Origin: DASRBO01 sp035653595
GTDB lineage: Bacteria; Actinomycetota; Acidimicrobiia; Acidimicrobiales; JAJPHE01
Length of the DNA: 29,339 nucleotides
Reading direction: 5' to 3'
NCBI GenBank assembly: GCA_035653595.1
Contig: DASRBO010000200.1
Location: 1 to 29,339, forward strand
Shown here in pieces: positions 1 to 7,754 of this stretch. A program made the translations under genes and the position numbers. A model generated the notes under the pieces. That model searched no databases and was not told the DNA's origin. It was given only the letters and a program-made list of their open reading frames with translations. Positions within the stretch are counted from its first letter, which is position 1, and each line of letters begins with the position of its first letter.

Positions 1-759
1 GCTCCGGCCATGGGCGGGCGCGAGGGCGCCACCCTTGAGACCTTCGTGGAAACCCTGGCGGACAAGCCGCTCCTGTTCCACCCCGGCACCCGCTGGTTCT
101 ACTCGGTGTCGACCGACATCTGCGGGCGGCTGGTCGAGATCATCTCCGGCCAGCGCTTCGACGACTACCTGCGCACGACCATCTTCGAGCCGTTGGGCAT
201 GAGGGACACCGGCTTCACGGTGCCGGACGAGAGCATCGACCGCTTCGCCGCCAACTACCGTCGAAACCAGGCCAAGGAGCTGGTCCTATCCGACGACCCC
301 CAGGCCAGCACCTACCGCACGCCCCGCAGCTTCCTCTCCGGCGGCGGGGGTCTGGTGTCCACCACCGAGGACTACCTGCGCTTCACCACCATGCTGCTCA
401 ACGGCGGCGAGCTGGACGGGACCCGCATCCTCGGCCGCAAGACGGTGGAGCTGATGTCCCTCAACCACCTGCCCGGTGGCGGCGAGCTGCGGGAGTTCGC
501 CACCCAGGGGACCTACGGGGAGACCGGCTTCGAAGGGGTGGGCTTCGGTCTGACCATGGCGGTCGGTTTGGGCCCGGTGGAGAACCAGGCCATCGGCTCG
601 GCCGGCGAGTACTACTGGGGCGGGGCGGCGTCGACGATCTTCTGGATCGACCCGGCCGAGTCCCTGGTGGTGGTGCTCATGACCCAGCTGATGCCCTCGG
701 GCACGTTCAACTTCCGGGGGCAGCTCAAGTCGCTGGTGTATCCGGCCATCGTCGATTGA
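1..759 (+). CDS. Family VIII esterase / class C beta-lactamase-fold serine hydrolase (3' part)
   Basis: The reading frame is open from the left edge, so the N-terminus, including the SxxK nucleophile motif, lies outside the window. What is visible matches the C-terminal two thirds of beta-lactamase-fold esterases. There is an FYSVSTDICGRLVEIISG segment, where the catalytic Tyr is followed by Ser-Val rather than the Tyr-x-Asn of true class C beta-lactamases. It is followed by EPLGMRDTGF, a glycine-rich SGGGGLVST loop and a late YYWGGAAST, equivalent to the third motif (WGG rather than KTG). Family knowledge: the YSx...WGG combination is typical of EstB-like carboxylesterases acting on short acyl esters, so esterase is a better call than beta-lactamase. 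It ends with TGA and is followed by a 95 bp gap before the next gene on the same strand. The fold assignment is confident; the substrate is unknown. Confidence 0.85.
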   Translation, partial: APAMGGREGATLETFVETLADKPLLFHPGTRWFYSVSTDICGRLVEIISGQRFDDYLRTTIFEPLGMRDTGFTVPDESIDRFAANYRRNQAKELVLSDDPQASTYRTPRSFLSGGGGLVSTTEDYLRFTTMLLNGGELDGTRILGRKTVELMSLNHLPGGGELREFATQGTYGETGFEGVGFGLTMAVGLGPVENQAIGSAGEYYWGGAASTIFWIDPAESLVVVLMTQLMPSGTFNFRGQLKSLVYPAIVD

Positions 760-765
760 CCCGGC

Positions 766-787
766 CAGCGGCGACCACGTGCCGCTG
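766..787 (+). terminator. Small inverted repeat after the esterase gene
   Basis: CAGCGGC at 766-772 and GCCGCTG at 781-787 form a perfect 7 bp stem with an 8 nt loop, starting 6 nt after the esterase stop. There is no T-tract, so this is at best a weak or Rho-independent-like terminator. Confidence 0.3.
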
Positions 788-842
788 AGACAGGCCTGTG
801 AGGCGCCTGGGCGACGGTCCTGCCCGGGCGCGGCACCGGTGC

Positions 843-848
843 CATGAT
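843..848 (+). promoter_or_regulatory. Candidate leaderless -10 element for the sulfotransferase gene
   Basis: CATGAT matches TATAAT at four positions and lies 6 nt before ATG 855, where no Shine-Dalgarno sequence is visible. This supports ATG 855 as the start. No clear -35 is seen. Confidence 0.35.
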
Positions 849-854
849 TCATCG

Positions 855-2333
855 ATGTTGAGGCGGAGGCGCCCGGCCCAACCCGCCGGGCACTCCTTTA
901 CCGACGCCGAGGTGGTGAGCGCCCTGTACGGGGGCCTGCTCGACCGGGCTCCGGATCCCCTCGGCCTGGCCCACAACCTCGGGCTGCTGGAGGCGGGCAC
1001 CGACCTCACCAGCCTGGTCAGGGGCATGCGCCGGTCCCCGGAGGTGTCGGCCGCCTTCCTTCGCTCGGCCGACCTGGCCGAGGTGGGACCCAACCTGTGG
1101 CGGGGCCGGGTCAGGCGGACCAGCGAGCCGCTCGTCTACTTCTGCCACATCATGAAGACGGGGGGCACCGCCCTCGTCGAGGCCATGGCCGCCGTCGCCG
1201 GCGACCGCTTCTGCCTGACCCAGATCTTCCTCGACCACCTGGTCCTGATCCCGTCGGTGGTGCTGAGGCAGGCCAGCCTGGTATCGGGCCACCTGGGGAT
1301 GGAGGCGCTCGAGCTTCTTCCCGCCGACACGGTCACCGTCACCGTCCTGCGCGACCCGCTGGAGCGGACCCTGTCCCACTACGCCCACGTGCTGGCCGAC
1401 CCAGCGCTGTCAGGCGAGGCGGCCGGCCTGTCCCTCGAGGAGTTCTGCACCGACCGCCGGTGGAAGCCGCTCTCCTCGAACTTCCAGGCCCGTTCCCTCG
1501 TCCAGCGGATCGCGCTGGCGGGGGCTTGGACGGACTACTCGCCCGAGGAGCGCCTGGCCGCCCTCGAGCACGCTCCCGTCCACGCCAACCTTCCCCTGCA
1601 GTCCCTGTTCGACCTCGGCCCGCTGCCGGTCGGGGCCGGCGAGCTCGGGCCGGCCGCCCGGGCGGCGCTCGACGGCATCGAGCACGTCGGTGTCTCCGAG
1701 CGGCTGGACGACCTGTGGGCATCGGTGGCCCGGGTGTGGGACATCTCCGAGCCGGTGCCGCCCCCGCAGTCGAACGTCAGCGCCGAACGGCTCCGGGCCG
1801 AACGCCTGGCTCCCTCGCTGCGCCGGCAGATCCTGGAGAACAACGCCGTCGACCTCGAGCTCTACGAGCAGGCTCGGCGCCGGGCCGGGTCGGCCCAGCG
1901 AAGCATGTGGCGCAGCGAGCCGCTGACGGCCCCCTCGCCCGGGCCGGCCACGCCAGTGGCCGCCCCGCCGCCACCTTCGCGACCGGCGCCCCGCTCCAGG
2001 GTCCCTCTCGACGCCACCGCCCGGCTGGGGCTGCTCCTATGCCTGGTGACGGCGGGGGTGGACGCCATCGACGGACACCTCATCCTCATCGCCGCCCTGG
2101 TGGCCGGACCGTGCGCCGTGCTCGGCGCGGGGCGGTGGAGGCTCACCGGCATGGTGGGCTCGCTGGCGGTGACTCTCGCCCTCCTGCTGGGAGCCCCGGA
2201 CGGCATCTGGCTGACCGCCACCCATTTGGCCCTGGTGACGGTGGTGGCGGTGATCAGCCTGGCCGCCGTGCTCGCCTCCCGATCCCTCGAGCGACGGCGC
2301 GCCGCCCGGCCCCCGTCGCTGGTGCTGCGTTAG
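855..2333 (+). CDS. Sulfotransferase with N-terminal DUF4214-like and C-terminal membrane domains
   Basis: A 492-residue protein with three parts. Residues about 13-65 (SFTDAEVVSALYGGLLDRAP, then a PDPLGL...LLEAG pattern) resemble DUF4214, a small domain often attached to secreted or cell-surface enzymes. Residues about 92-345 resemble the Sulfotransfer_2-type fold. HIMKTGGT (98-105) is the 5'-phosphosulfate loop, and RDPLERTLSHY (166-176) is the 3'-phosphate binding motif for PAPS. Residues about 382-485, after a Pro-rich linker, are hydrophobic with roughly three or four helices. They look like the membrane module found in front of actinobacterial SpoIIE phosphatases or sensor kinases (inference). 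A likely role is PAPS-dependent sulfation of a glycan or lipid at the membrane. The chosen ATG 855 is preferred over GTG 798 because a -10-like hexamer lies just before it. Its TAG overlaps the convergent peptidase stop. Confidence 0.75.
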   Translation: MLRRRRPAQPAGHSFTDAEVVSALYGGLLDRAPDPLGLAHNLGLLEAGTDLTSLVRGMRRSPEVSAAFLRSADLAEVGPNLWRGRVRRTSEPLVYFCHIMKTGGTALVEAMAAVAGDRFCLTQIFLDHLVLIPSVVLRQASLVSGHLGMEALELLPADTVTVTVLRDPLERTLSHYAHVLADPALSGEAAGLSLEEFCTDRRWKPLSSNFQARSLVQRIALAGAWTDYSPEERLAALEHAPVHANLPLQSLFDLGPLPVGAGELGPAARAALDGIEHVGVSERLDDLWASVARVWDISEPVPPPQSNVSAERLRAERLAPSLRRQILENNAVDLELYEQARRRAGSAQRSMWRSEPLTAPSPGPATPVAAPPPPSRPAPRSRVPLDATARLGLLLCLVTAGVDAIDGHLILIAALVAGPCAVLGAGRWRLTGMVGSLAVTLALLLGAPDGIWLTATHLALVTVVAVISLAAVLASRSLERRRAARPPSLVLR

Positions 2334-4123
2334 TCCTTGGGCGACGCCGGCTCCGGCTCGGCCGCCAGCACCCGGGCCAGGAACCGGATCGCCCGGGGGT
2401 AGGCGTCGAGGCGGTTGGCCAGCTTCTGCAGGCCGTGGCCCTCGTCCTCGTAGACCACCAGCTCGCACGGGATGCCCTTGGTCTCGAGCACGTCGTGGAG
2501 CTGCCTGGCCTCCGACAGGGGCACCCGGGGGTCGTTGGCCCCGTGGATGATGAAAAGCGGCGCCCGGAGCCGGTCGATGTGGGTCAGGGGAGACGCCTCC
2601 ACCAGGAAGTCGTGGTCGGCGTCGAGGAAGCCGTACTCGCGCTCCCGGGCCCTCCGCCGGTAGGCGGAGGTGTTCTCGAGGAAGGTCACCAGGCTGGATA
2701 TCCCGACGATGTCGATTCCGGCCGCCCACCGCTCGGGTTGGAAGACCAGGCCGGCGAGCACCATGTAGCCGCCGTAGGACCCGCCGAAGAGGGCGGCCCG
2801 GCGGGCATCGACTCCCTCGAGGGTCTGGAGCCAGTCGTGCAGGGCTCCCAGGTCGGCGACCGAGTCCAGCCGCCGGCGCCGGTCATCGAGGTGCTGGAAC
2901 CGCTTCCCGTAACCGGTTGAGCCGCGCACGTTCGGCACGACCACGGCGTAGCCGGAGCCGGCCAGGTAGCCCACGATCGGGTTCCAGGTCGGGCGGGCCT
3001 GGCTCTCGGGGCCGCCGTGGACGACCACCACCACCGGGACGTCGGTGCCTGCCGGCCGCCGGTAGAGGAAGGCGGGGATGGACTCACCGTCGAAGGAGGT
3101 GAAGCGGTGCAGCTCCGGCTCCACCAGGTCGGCCCGGTCGAGCGAGCAGGGGCTGGTCGTCATCCGGAGCAGGTCCCCGTCGGGAATGTCGAGGGACCAG
3201 ACGTCACCAGGCACGGTCGCCGAGCTGAACTGGAACGCCAGCCGGTCCCCGTCACGGGAGAAGCTCCAGCTGGTGGCCACGCCGTTTCCTGGCAGCGGCA
3301 CCTCGGCCTGCAGCTCGAGCGAGCCCGGCGCCCTCAGCTCGGCCCGGCTCGCCCCGTCCTCGTTCATGACGACCAGGAGGTGCTTGCCCTGCCAGTCCAT
3401 CGTGCAGTCGCACTCCCATCCGGGCTCGAGGACGTAGTCCCAGCTACCGGCGGCGAGGTCGAAGTGGGCGATGCCGGCGACGTCCCGACCGGTATCGGTG
3501 GCGAAGTAGAACCCGGAGCTGTCGGGTAGCCACGAAGGCGAGGACACGTAGGCCTCGTCCTGGTGGGCGGCGATCTCGAGGGCGGAGCCGTTGTCCAGGT
3601 CGATGAGCCACGACTCGTTGTCGCCCGCCTTCTCCGTGCTGCGGATGACGCCGAGCCACCTCCCGTCGGGCGAGAACCCCCCGGCCATGCAGTTGCCGCC
3701 GCCGAAGACGGTGCGGTCGGTCCCTTCAGCCAGATCGCGCACGACGATCTCGAAGTCGACGCCGTTGGCCCGGTTGGTCCGGTAGGCCAGCAGGCGCCCG
3801 TCGCGGGTCGAACCACCGGCCAGGTGTATGAAGCGGGGATCGACCACCACCGGATCGAGCCGGCCGTGGTCGCCGAGCAGGTAGATCTGGTGGCGCTCGT
3901 TGCCGCGGTCGTCCTTGTGGACCAGCACCCGGTCGGTGCCGGGCACGTAGCGACCCGTGACCGGCTCGGCCTCGTCGGTCAGCTGCACCAGCCCTTCGGA
4001 GGAGAGCTCGTAGAGCTGCATGGTGCCCGACAAGTTGGAGGCCACCAGCAGTCGGGAGCCGTCCATGCTCCAACCGGCGGGCACGGCCACCCGGGCCTGC
4101 AGATACCGCTCGATGTCGGCCAT
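2330..4123 (-). CDS. S9 family prolyl oligopeptidase (acylaminoacyl-peptidase type)
   Basis: A 597-residue protein with an N-terminal beta-propeller half, seen as repeated blocks such as SMDGSRLLVASNLSG, STRDGRLLAYRTN, SPDGRWLGVI, LPDSSGFYFATD and SRDGDRLAFQFS. The C-terminal half is an alpha/beta hydrolase domain. The catalytic triad is visible: Ser449 in FGGSYGGYM, Asp531 in HGANDPRVPL and His563 in DEGHGLQK. VVVVVHGGPESQ is the oxyanion strand. No signal peptide is seen, so it probably acts in the cytoplasm on short peptides. The length is typical for the S9C group. ATG 4123 is preceded by a strong AGGAG four nt upstream. Its TAA shares bases with the TAG of the convergent sulfotransferase gene (TTAG, 2330-2333). 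Confidence 0.93.
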   Translation of the reverse strand: MADIERYLQARVAVPAGWSMDGSRLLVASNLSGTMQLYELSSEGLVQLTDEAEPVTGRYVPGTDRVLVHKDDRGNERHQIYLLGDHGRLDPVVVDPRFIHLAGGSTRDGRLLAYRTNRANGVDFEIVVRDLAEGTDRTVFGGGNCMAGGFSPDGRWLGVIRSTEKAGDNESWLIDLDNGSALEIAAHQDEAYVSSPSWLPDSSGFYFATDTGRDVAGIAHFDLAAGSWDYVLEPGWECDCTMDWQGKHLLVVMNEDGASRAELRAPGSLELQAEVPLPGNGVATSWSFSRDGDRLAFQFSSATVPGDVWSLDIPDGDLLRMTTSPCSLDRADLVEPELHRFTSFDGESIPAFLYRRPAGTDVPVVVVVHGGPESQARPTWNPIVGYLAGSGYAVVVPNVRGSTGYGKRFQHLDDRRRRLDSVADLGALHDWLQTLEGVDARRAALFGGSYGGYMVLAGLVFQPERWAAGIDIVGISSLVTFLENTSAYRRRAREREYGFLDADHDFLVEASPLTHIDRLRAPLFIIHGANDPRVPLSEARQLHDVLETKGIPCELVVYEDEGHGLQKLANRLDAYPRAIRFLARVLAAEPEPASPKD

Positions 4124-4210
4124 CCCACTCCTCTCCCGACGACGCCGGCGGCGATGGCCCGAACTCTCCCATACCCGCCGACCGGGCGCCCGGTGCCCTG
4201 CTGGCGGCGC

Positions 4211-4711
4211 TCAGACAGAGGGCGGGTCGTACAGGGTCAGCTCGGCTGGGTCCGGAGCCTCGAAGGCGGCCGCCCACTCCTCCAGCTCGGCCCGGGTGAT
4301 CGTTCTCGAGGCGAAGGCGGCCTCGCGGCCCCGGCTCACGATCCGGTGCCAGAGCACCTCGACCGGGGCGTCGAGGTAGCGCAGCTCCACCGCCGCCCCG
4401 AGGGCGCGGGCCCGCTGGCGGAGGGCGTCACGCTCCCGTCGCGACCACAGGCCCCACTCGATCACCACATGGGTGCCCAGTGCGAGCAGCTGCTGGGCCA
4501 GCTCCCATTGGAGGGCCTCCACCCGGCCCCTCACCACCTGGTCGAACAGATCGCAGCCGAGTTGGATCATCCACTCGTCCGGGCACAGACGCACCGCTCC
4601 CAGCGCCGACGCCACCGCTGTCGCGGTGGTCGTCTTGCCTGCGCCGGGCAGGCCGCACACCAGCACCAGCCGGGCGGGACCGGGTTTATGGGGGCGGTCG
4701 GCGGCGGGCAC
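4211..4711 (-). CDS. AAA-type P-loop kinase-like ATP-binding protein
   Basis: A 166-residue protein with a Walker A loop GLPGAGKTT at residues 20-28, a following DEWM segment (LCPDEWMIQLG) and a VVIEWGLWSRRERD strand-helix. The late RTITRAELEEWAAAFEAPD helix may form a lid. This is the layout of small predicted kinases of the zeta-toxin/polynucleotide-kinase-like group (COG0645/COG4639 style), which phosphorylate a nucleotide, sugar or other small metabolite. The substrate cannot be read from sequence. The start is GTG 4711, with CATAAT seven nt upstream and no Shine-Dalgarno sequence, so the transcript may be leaderless. It is divergent from the DUF2087 gene across 17 bp. A second protein of the same type lies at 15172-15702. 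Confidence 0.8.
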   Translation of the reverse strand: MPAADRPHKPGPARLVLVCGLPGAGKTTTATAVASALGAVRLCPDEWMIQLGCDLFDQVVRGRVEALQWELAQQLLALGTHVVIEWGLWSRRERDALRQRARALGAAVELRYLDAPVEVLWHRIVSRGREAAFASRTITRAELEEWAAAFEAPDPAELTLYDPPSV

Positions 4712-4716
4712 GGCGC

Positions 4717-4724
4717 GATTATGG
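4717..4724. promoter_or_regulatory. Overlapping opposed -10 elements of a bidirectional promoter
   Basis: GATTAT (4717-4722, +) ends 6 nt before GTG 4729, and CATAAT (4724-4719, -) ends 7 nt before GTG 4711. The only AT-rich island between the two divergent genes therefore can serve as -10 for both, each producing a leaderless mRNA. This is inference from sequence position; no transcript data were available. Confidence 0.45.
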
Positions 4725-4728
4725 GCTC

Positions 4729-4998
4729 GTGACCGGCCCGGTGGACCTCCGGCCCTACTTCAAGGGGGATCGCCTGGTGACGGTGCCCCGCCGCCGACCG
4801 GCCCGCCTGGCGCTGCTGGACCGGCTGGCGGCGGAGTTCGAACCGGGCATCCTCTACAGCGAGGAGCAGGTGAACGCCGTCCTGGGCCGGTTCCATCCCG
4901 ACTACTGCATGCTGCGCCGGTACCTCGTCGACGAGGACTTCCTCGGCCGGCGGGACGGGATGTACTGGCGCTCCGGCGGCACCTTCCACCTGGACTGA
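4729..4998 (+). CDS. DUF2087 domain protein
   Basis: An 89-residue protein that is essentially a single DUF2087 domain: VPRRRPARLALLDRLAAEF, then ILYSEEQVNAVLGRFHPDY, then MLRRYLVDEDFLGRRDGMYW. Family knowledge: DUF2087 is a small helical, winged-helix-like domain often found alone or after an HTH regulator. It is suspected to have a regulatory or nucleic-acid-binding role, but its function is not established. GTG 4729 is chosen because a -10-like GATTAT is 6 nt upstream and the domain begins right after it. The pairing with a divergent kinase gene suggests shared regulation. Confidence 0.85.
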   Translation: MTGPVDLRPYFKGDRLVTVPRRRPARLALLDRLAAEFEPGILYSEEQVNAVLGRFHPDYCMLRRYLVDEDFLGRRDGMYWRSGGTFHLD

Positions 4999-5001
4999 CG
5001 A

Positions 5002-5024
5002 GCGGCCGGGTCCGCGGCCGGGTC
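5002..5024. repeat. Short tandem direct repeat between convergent genes
   Basis: GCGGCCGGGTC occurs at 5002-5012 and again at 5014-5024, separated by a single C. It lies in the 31 bp gap between the DUF2087 stop and the CoA-transferase stop. It may reflect replication slippage; no function is evident. Confidence 0.6.
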
Positions 5025-5029
5025 GCCCC

Positions 5030-6238
5030 CTACGTCGCCTGCCCGGCGCCGGGGCTGGAGATCACACCGTCGGCCCGCAGCTGGGCGACCTCGGCGTCGT
5101 CCATGCCCAGCCAGCTCCGGAGGACCGAGTCGGTGTCGGCCCCCAGGGCGCCGCTGGGCCGGATGTCGGGCAGGGCCTCGCCCCGGTAGCGGATGGGGGA
5201 GCGGGGCAGCACCACATCGCCGAGCACGGGGTGATTCACGTGGGCAATGGCACCCCGTTCGTGCAGGTGGGGGTCCTCCACCACCTCGGCCACCTCCCGC
5301 ACCGGCGAGGCCGGCACCCGGTTGTCGCGGCACAGGCTGAGCACCTCGGCCCGGGTGAGGCCTGCGGTCCACTCCTGCACCAGGGCCTCGACCTCGTCCA
5401 TCCGGTGGACCCGTCGCCCGTTGGAGAGGTAGCGCTCGTCCTCACCGAGCTCGGGCCGGCCCATGGCGGTGGTCAGGCGGCGCCACTGATCCTCGGTGAT
5501 GACGATTATCGCCACCCACCCGTCGGAGGTCGGATAGGCGTTGTAGGGGGCGAGCGACTGGCCGCCGTGACGGTTGCCCGTCCGGGGGGTGGTACCGAAC
5601 TGGTAGTGGCTCGACAGGTTGGAGGCCAGGGTGGGGTAGACGGCGTCGACCATGGCCACATCGACCACCCGGCCCCGCCCGGTGCGCTCCCGCTCGTACA
5701 GGGCGGTCACCACCCCGGCGTAGAGATGGGTGCCGCCGAGGAAGTCGACGAAGGCCACCCCCGCCTTGACCGGTGGCTGCTCGGGGAACCCGGTCACGCT
5801 CATCACCCCGGCGTGGGCCTGCACCGTTATATCCATGGCCAGCCGGTCGCGGTCGGGCCCGTCCACCCCGAAGCCGGTGGCCGAGCCGTAGACCAGCCTC
5901 GGGTTGGCCTCGAGGAGGAGGTCGGGCCCCAGCCCCAGGCCGTCCATCACCCCGGGGGCGAAGTTCTCCAGCAGGACGTCGGCCACCGACGCCAGGTCCA
6001 CCAGCACCTGGCGCCCGCGCCGGTGCTTGAGGTCGAGGGTGATGCTGGACTTGTTCGAGTTGAGCATGGCGAAAGGCACGGTGGCGTCGGTACCGGCCCG
6101 CCCCCGGGCCGGCTCACCCCCGGGCGGCTCCACCTTGACGACCTCGGCCCCGGCCATGGCCATCAGCAGCCCCGCCCACGGACCCTGGTAGATGCGGCCC
6201 AGGTCGAGGACCCTGACGCCGGCCAGGGGTGGGCTCAC
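5030..6238 (-). CDS. Class III (CaiB/BaiF family) CoA-transferase
   Basis: A 402-residue protein. The N-terminus LAGVRVLDLGRIYQGPWAG and AGAEVVKVEPPGGEPAR are the standard family opening that binds CoA. The catalytic Asp that forms the acyl anhydride is present at about residue 198 in VDVAMVDAVY. The reaction moves CoA from a donor such as succinyl-CoA to a carboxylic acid. It starts with GTG 6238, overlapping the TGA of the upstream acyl-CoA dehydrogenase (GTGA, 4 nt), so translation is probably coupled. In-frame starts further upstream would lie wholly inside the dehydrogenase and are rejected. It is the last gene of a probable five-gene operon. The substrate is unknown, but its place after an acyl-CoA dehydrogenase suggests activation or recycling of an acid in the same pathway. 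Confidence 0.93.
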   Translation of the reverse strand: MSPPLAGVRVLDLGRIYQGPWAGLLMAMAGAEVVKVEPPGGEPARGRAGTDATVPFAMLNSNKSSITLDLKHRRGRQVLVDLASVADVLLENFAPGVMDGLGLGPDLLLEANPRLVYGSATGFGVDGPDRDRLAMDITVQAHAGVMSVTGFPEQPPVKAGVAFVDFLGGTHLYAGVVTALYERERTGRGRVVDVAMVDAVYPTLASNLSSHYQFGTTPRTGNRHGGQSLAPYNAYPTSDGWVAIIVITEDQWRRLTTAMGRPELGEDERYLSNGRRVHRMDEVEALVQEWTAGLTRAEVLSLCRDNRVPASPVREVAEVVEDPHLHERGAIAHVNHPVLGDVVLPRSPIRYRGEALPDIRPSGALGADTDSVLRSWLGMDDAEVAQLRADGVISSPGAGQAT

Positions 6239-7398
6239 TTGAAGGAGCCGCCGATCAGGTCGCGGGCCATGATGATCCGCTGAACCTCGCTGGGCCCCTC
6301 GCCCACCCGACGGATGCGCAACTCGCGGTACCACCGTTCGAGGGGCAGGTCCTTGGTCATTCCCGCTCCTCCGTGGATCTGCATGGAGCGGTCGACGACG
6401 CGGCTGGCGGCCTCGGTCGCGACCAGCTTGGCCATGGCGGCGGCGGTACGGAACTGCTCGCCCCGGTCGGCGCGTGCGGCGGCGTCAAGGGTGAGCCAGC
6501 GGGACTGCTGTATGTCGATCTCGTTGTCGACGATCATCCACTGGACGGCCTGCCTGGTGGCGAGGGGGGCGCCGAAGGTCTCCCTCTCCCGAGCCCAGGC
6601 GATGGCCATCTCCTGCGCCTTGACGGCCACCCCGATGCACCCGGCGGCGTAGGGGATGCGGTTGCGGGAGAGCCGGTCGTTGGCGATCTGGAACCCGCCG
6701 TTGACCTCGCCCAGGACGTTGGCGTCGGGGACCCGGAGGTTGTCGTATTCGAGCTCGGTGGCGTAGTGGGCCGAGCGCAGGGTGTGGACCACCCGGCGCA
6801 CGTGGAAGCCGGGCGAGTCGGTGTCGATGATGAAGCAGGTGATGCCCTCCCGACCGGGCCCTCCCGTGCGGGCGAAGGTGATGCCGAAGTCGGCCCGGTC
6901 GGCTCCGCTGATGTAGAGCTTGGTGCCGTTGAGCACCCACTCGTCACCATCGCGGTAGGCGGTGGTGCGGATGGCCCGGGCGGGGTCGCTGCCACCCGAG
7001 GGCTCGGTCAGGGCGAAGAAGCCCTCCCGCTCGCCCCGCAGCAACGGGTACAGGTAACGCTGCTTCTGGTCCTCGTTGGCGTCATAGAGCTGGGCCAGTC
7101 CCGCTCCGCCGAACACGCCGTAGCAGGGGGCGTAGAGCCCGGCCCGGTGCTGGGCCATCTCGATGGCCATCAGGCACCGGGTGACCAGGTCTATGCCCGG
7201 CCCGCCGTACTGGGCCGGGATGTCGAGGCCGTAGAGGCCCATCTCCCGCACCTTGGCGACCAGGCGCTGATGGTCGGCCGGGTCCAGCTGGTCGGCATCG
7301 GGGTCGAGGTCGGCCTCCAGCGGAGCGATCTCCTCCCGCACGAAGCGTCGCACCGACTCGACCAGCATGGCCTGCTCGGTGGAGAGCTGAAGGTCCAT
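6235..7398 (-). CDS. Acyl-CoA dehydrogenase
   Basis: A 387-residue flavoprotein of normal length for the family. It removes two hydrogens across C2-C3 of an acyl-CoA and passes electrons to ETF. The signature FALTEPSGGSDP is the FAD and substrate-binding strand. MQIHGGAGMTKDLPLERWYR is the C-terminal FAD-contact motif. The catalytic base Glu367 is visible in RRVGEGPSEVQRII, at the position equivalent to Glu376 of MCAD. ATG 7398 has a GAGGAGG Shine-Dalgarno sequence about five nt upstream. It follows the small GIY-YIG-like gene by 14 bp and overlaps the CoA-transferase start by 4 nt. Chain length and substrate cannot be inferred. Confidence 0.96.
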   Translation of the reverse strand: MDLQLSTEQAMLVESVRRFVREEIAPLEADLDPDADQLDPADHQRLVAKVREMGLYGLDIPAQYGGPGIDLVTRCLMAIEMAQHRAGLYAPCYGVFGGAGLAQLYDANEDQKQRYLYPLLRGEREGFFALTEPSGGSDPARAIRTTAYRDGDEWVLNGTKLYISGADRADFGITFARTGGPGREGITCFIIDTDSPGFHVRRVVHTLRSAHYATELEYDNLRVPDANVLGEVNGGFQIANDRLSRNRIPYAAGCIGVAVKAQEMAIAWARERETFGAPLATRQAVQWMIVDNEIDIQQSRWLTLDAAARADRGEQFRTAAAMAKLVATEAASRVVDRSMQIHGGAGMTKDLPLERWYRELRIRRVGEGPSEVQRIIMARDLIGGSFK

Positions 7399-7412
7399 CC
7401 GTCCTCCTCGGT

Positions 7413-7754
7413 TCAGGCCGGAGAGAGCCGGCCCAGGCCGGCGGTGTCGGCGGCGTTGGCCGGCGGAGGCGCGCCGTGGTCAGCGACGTGGACCATGAGC
7501 AGCTCCCGCCACCGGGTCAGGTAGGCCATCGTGACCTCGACCCGGAACTGAACGCCGGAACCAGCGTGCTCTCGCAGCCGGCGTTCCAGTTCTCCTCTCA
7601 AGCCGAAGGGGGACCTTCCTCCGGCGTAGCCGATGAGCAGGATGCGGCCGTCGGCACCGGCCAGCTCGTACACCCCGAGCTGACCGCCGAGGACGCTGAC
7701 GTGCTCGGCGTCGAGGGGTTGCCACGGCTTCTGCGAGCGGACGGCGGGGGCCAC
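7413..7754 (-). CDS. Small conserved protein with GIY-YIG-like segment
   Basis: A 113-residue protein. GQLGVYELAGADGRILLIGY followed by AGGRSPFGLRGEL resembles the GIY-(x10)-YIG and Arg arrangement of GIY-YIG nuclease folds. The catalytic Glu and later motifs are not obvious, and the middle is YLTRWRELLMVH. I cannot name a function, and a degenerate, non-nuclease member is as likely as an enzyme. It starts with GTG directly after the TGA of the enoyl-CoA hydratase-like gene (TGAGTG, no gap), so it is co-translated with that gene. It precedes the acyl-CoA dehydrogenase by 14 bp. Its place inside an acyl-CoA operon is the main clue to its job. Confidence 0.75.
   Translation of the reverse strand: MAPAVRSQKPWQPLDAEHVSVLGGQLGVYELAGADGRILLIGYAGGRSPFGLRGELERRLREHAGSGVQFRVEVTMAYLTRWRELLMVHVADHGAPPPANAADTAGLGRLSPA

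Noticed and set aside
1..759. Beta-lactamase (antibiotic resistance) reading of the left-edge hydrolase
   Set aside because: The Tyr-x-Asn and KTG motifs of true class C enzymes are replaced by YSV and WGG, which fits family VIII esterases.
3563..4732. Plus-strand frame of about 390 codons opposite the S9 peptidase and kinase genes
   Set aside because: Antisense shadow with no domain; the minus-strand genes have intact motifs and good start signals.
5002..5024. Tandem repeat as a start of a larger repeat array or attachment site
   Set aside because: Only two copies of an 11-mer are present, and the sequence is common GC-rich composition.
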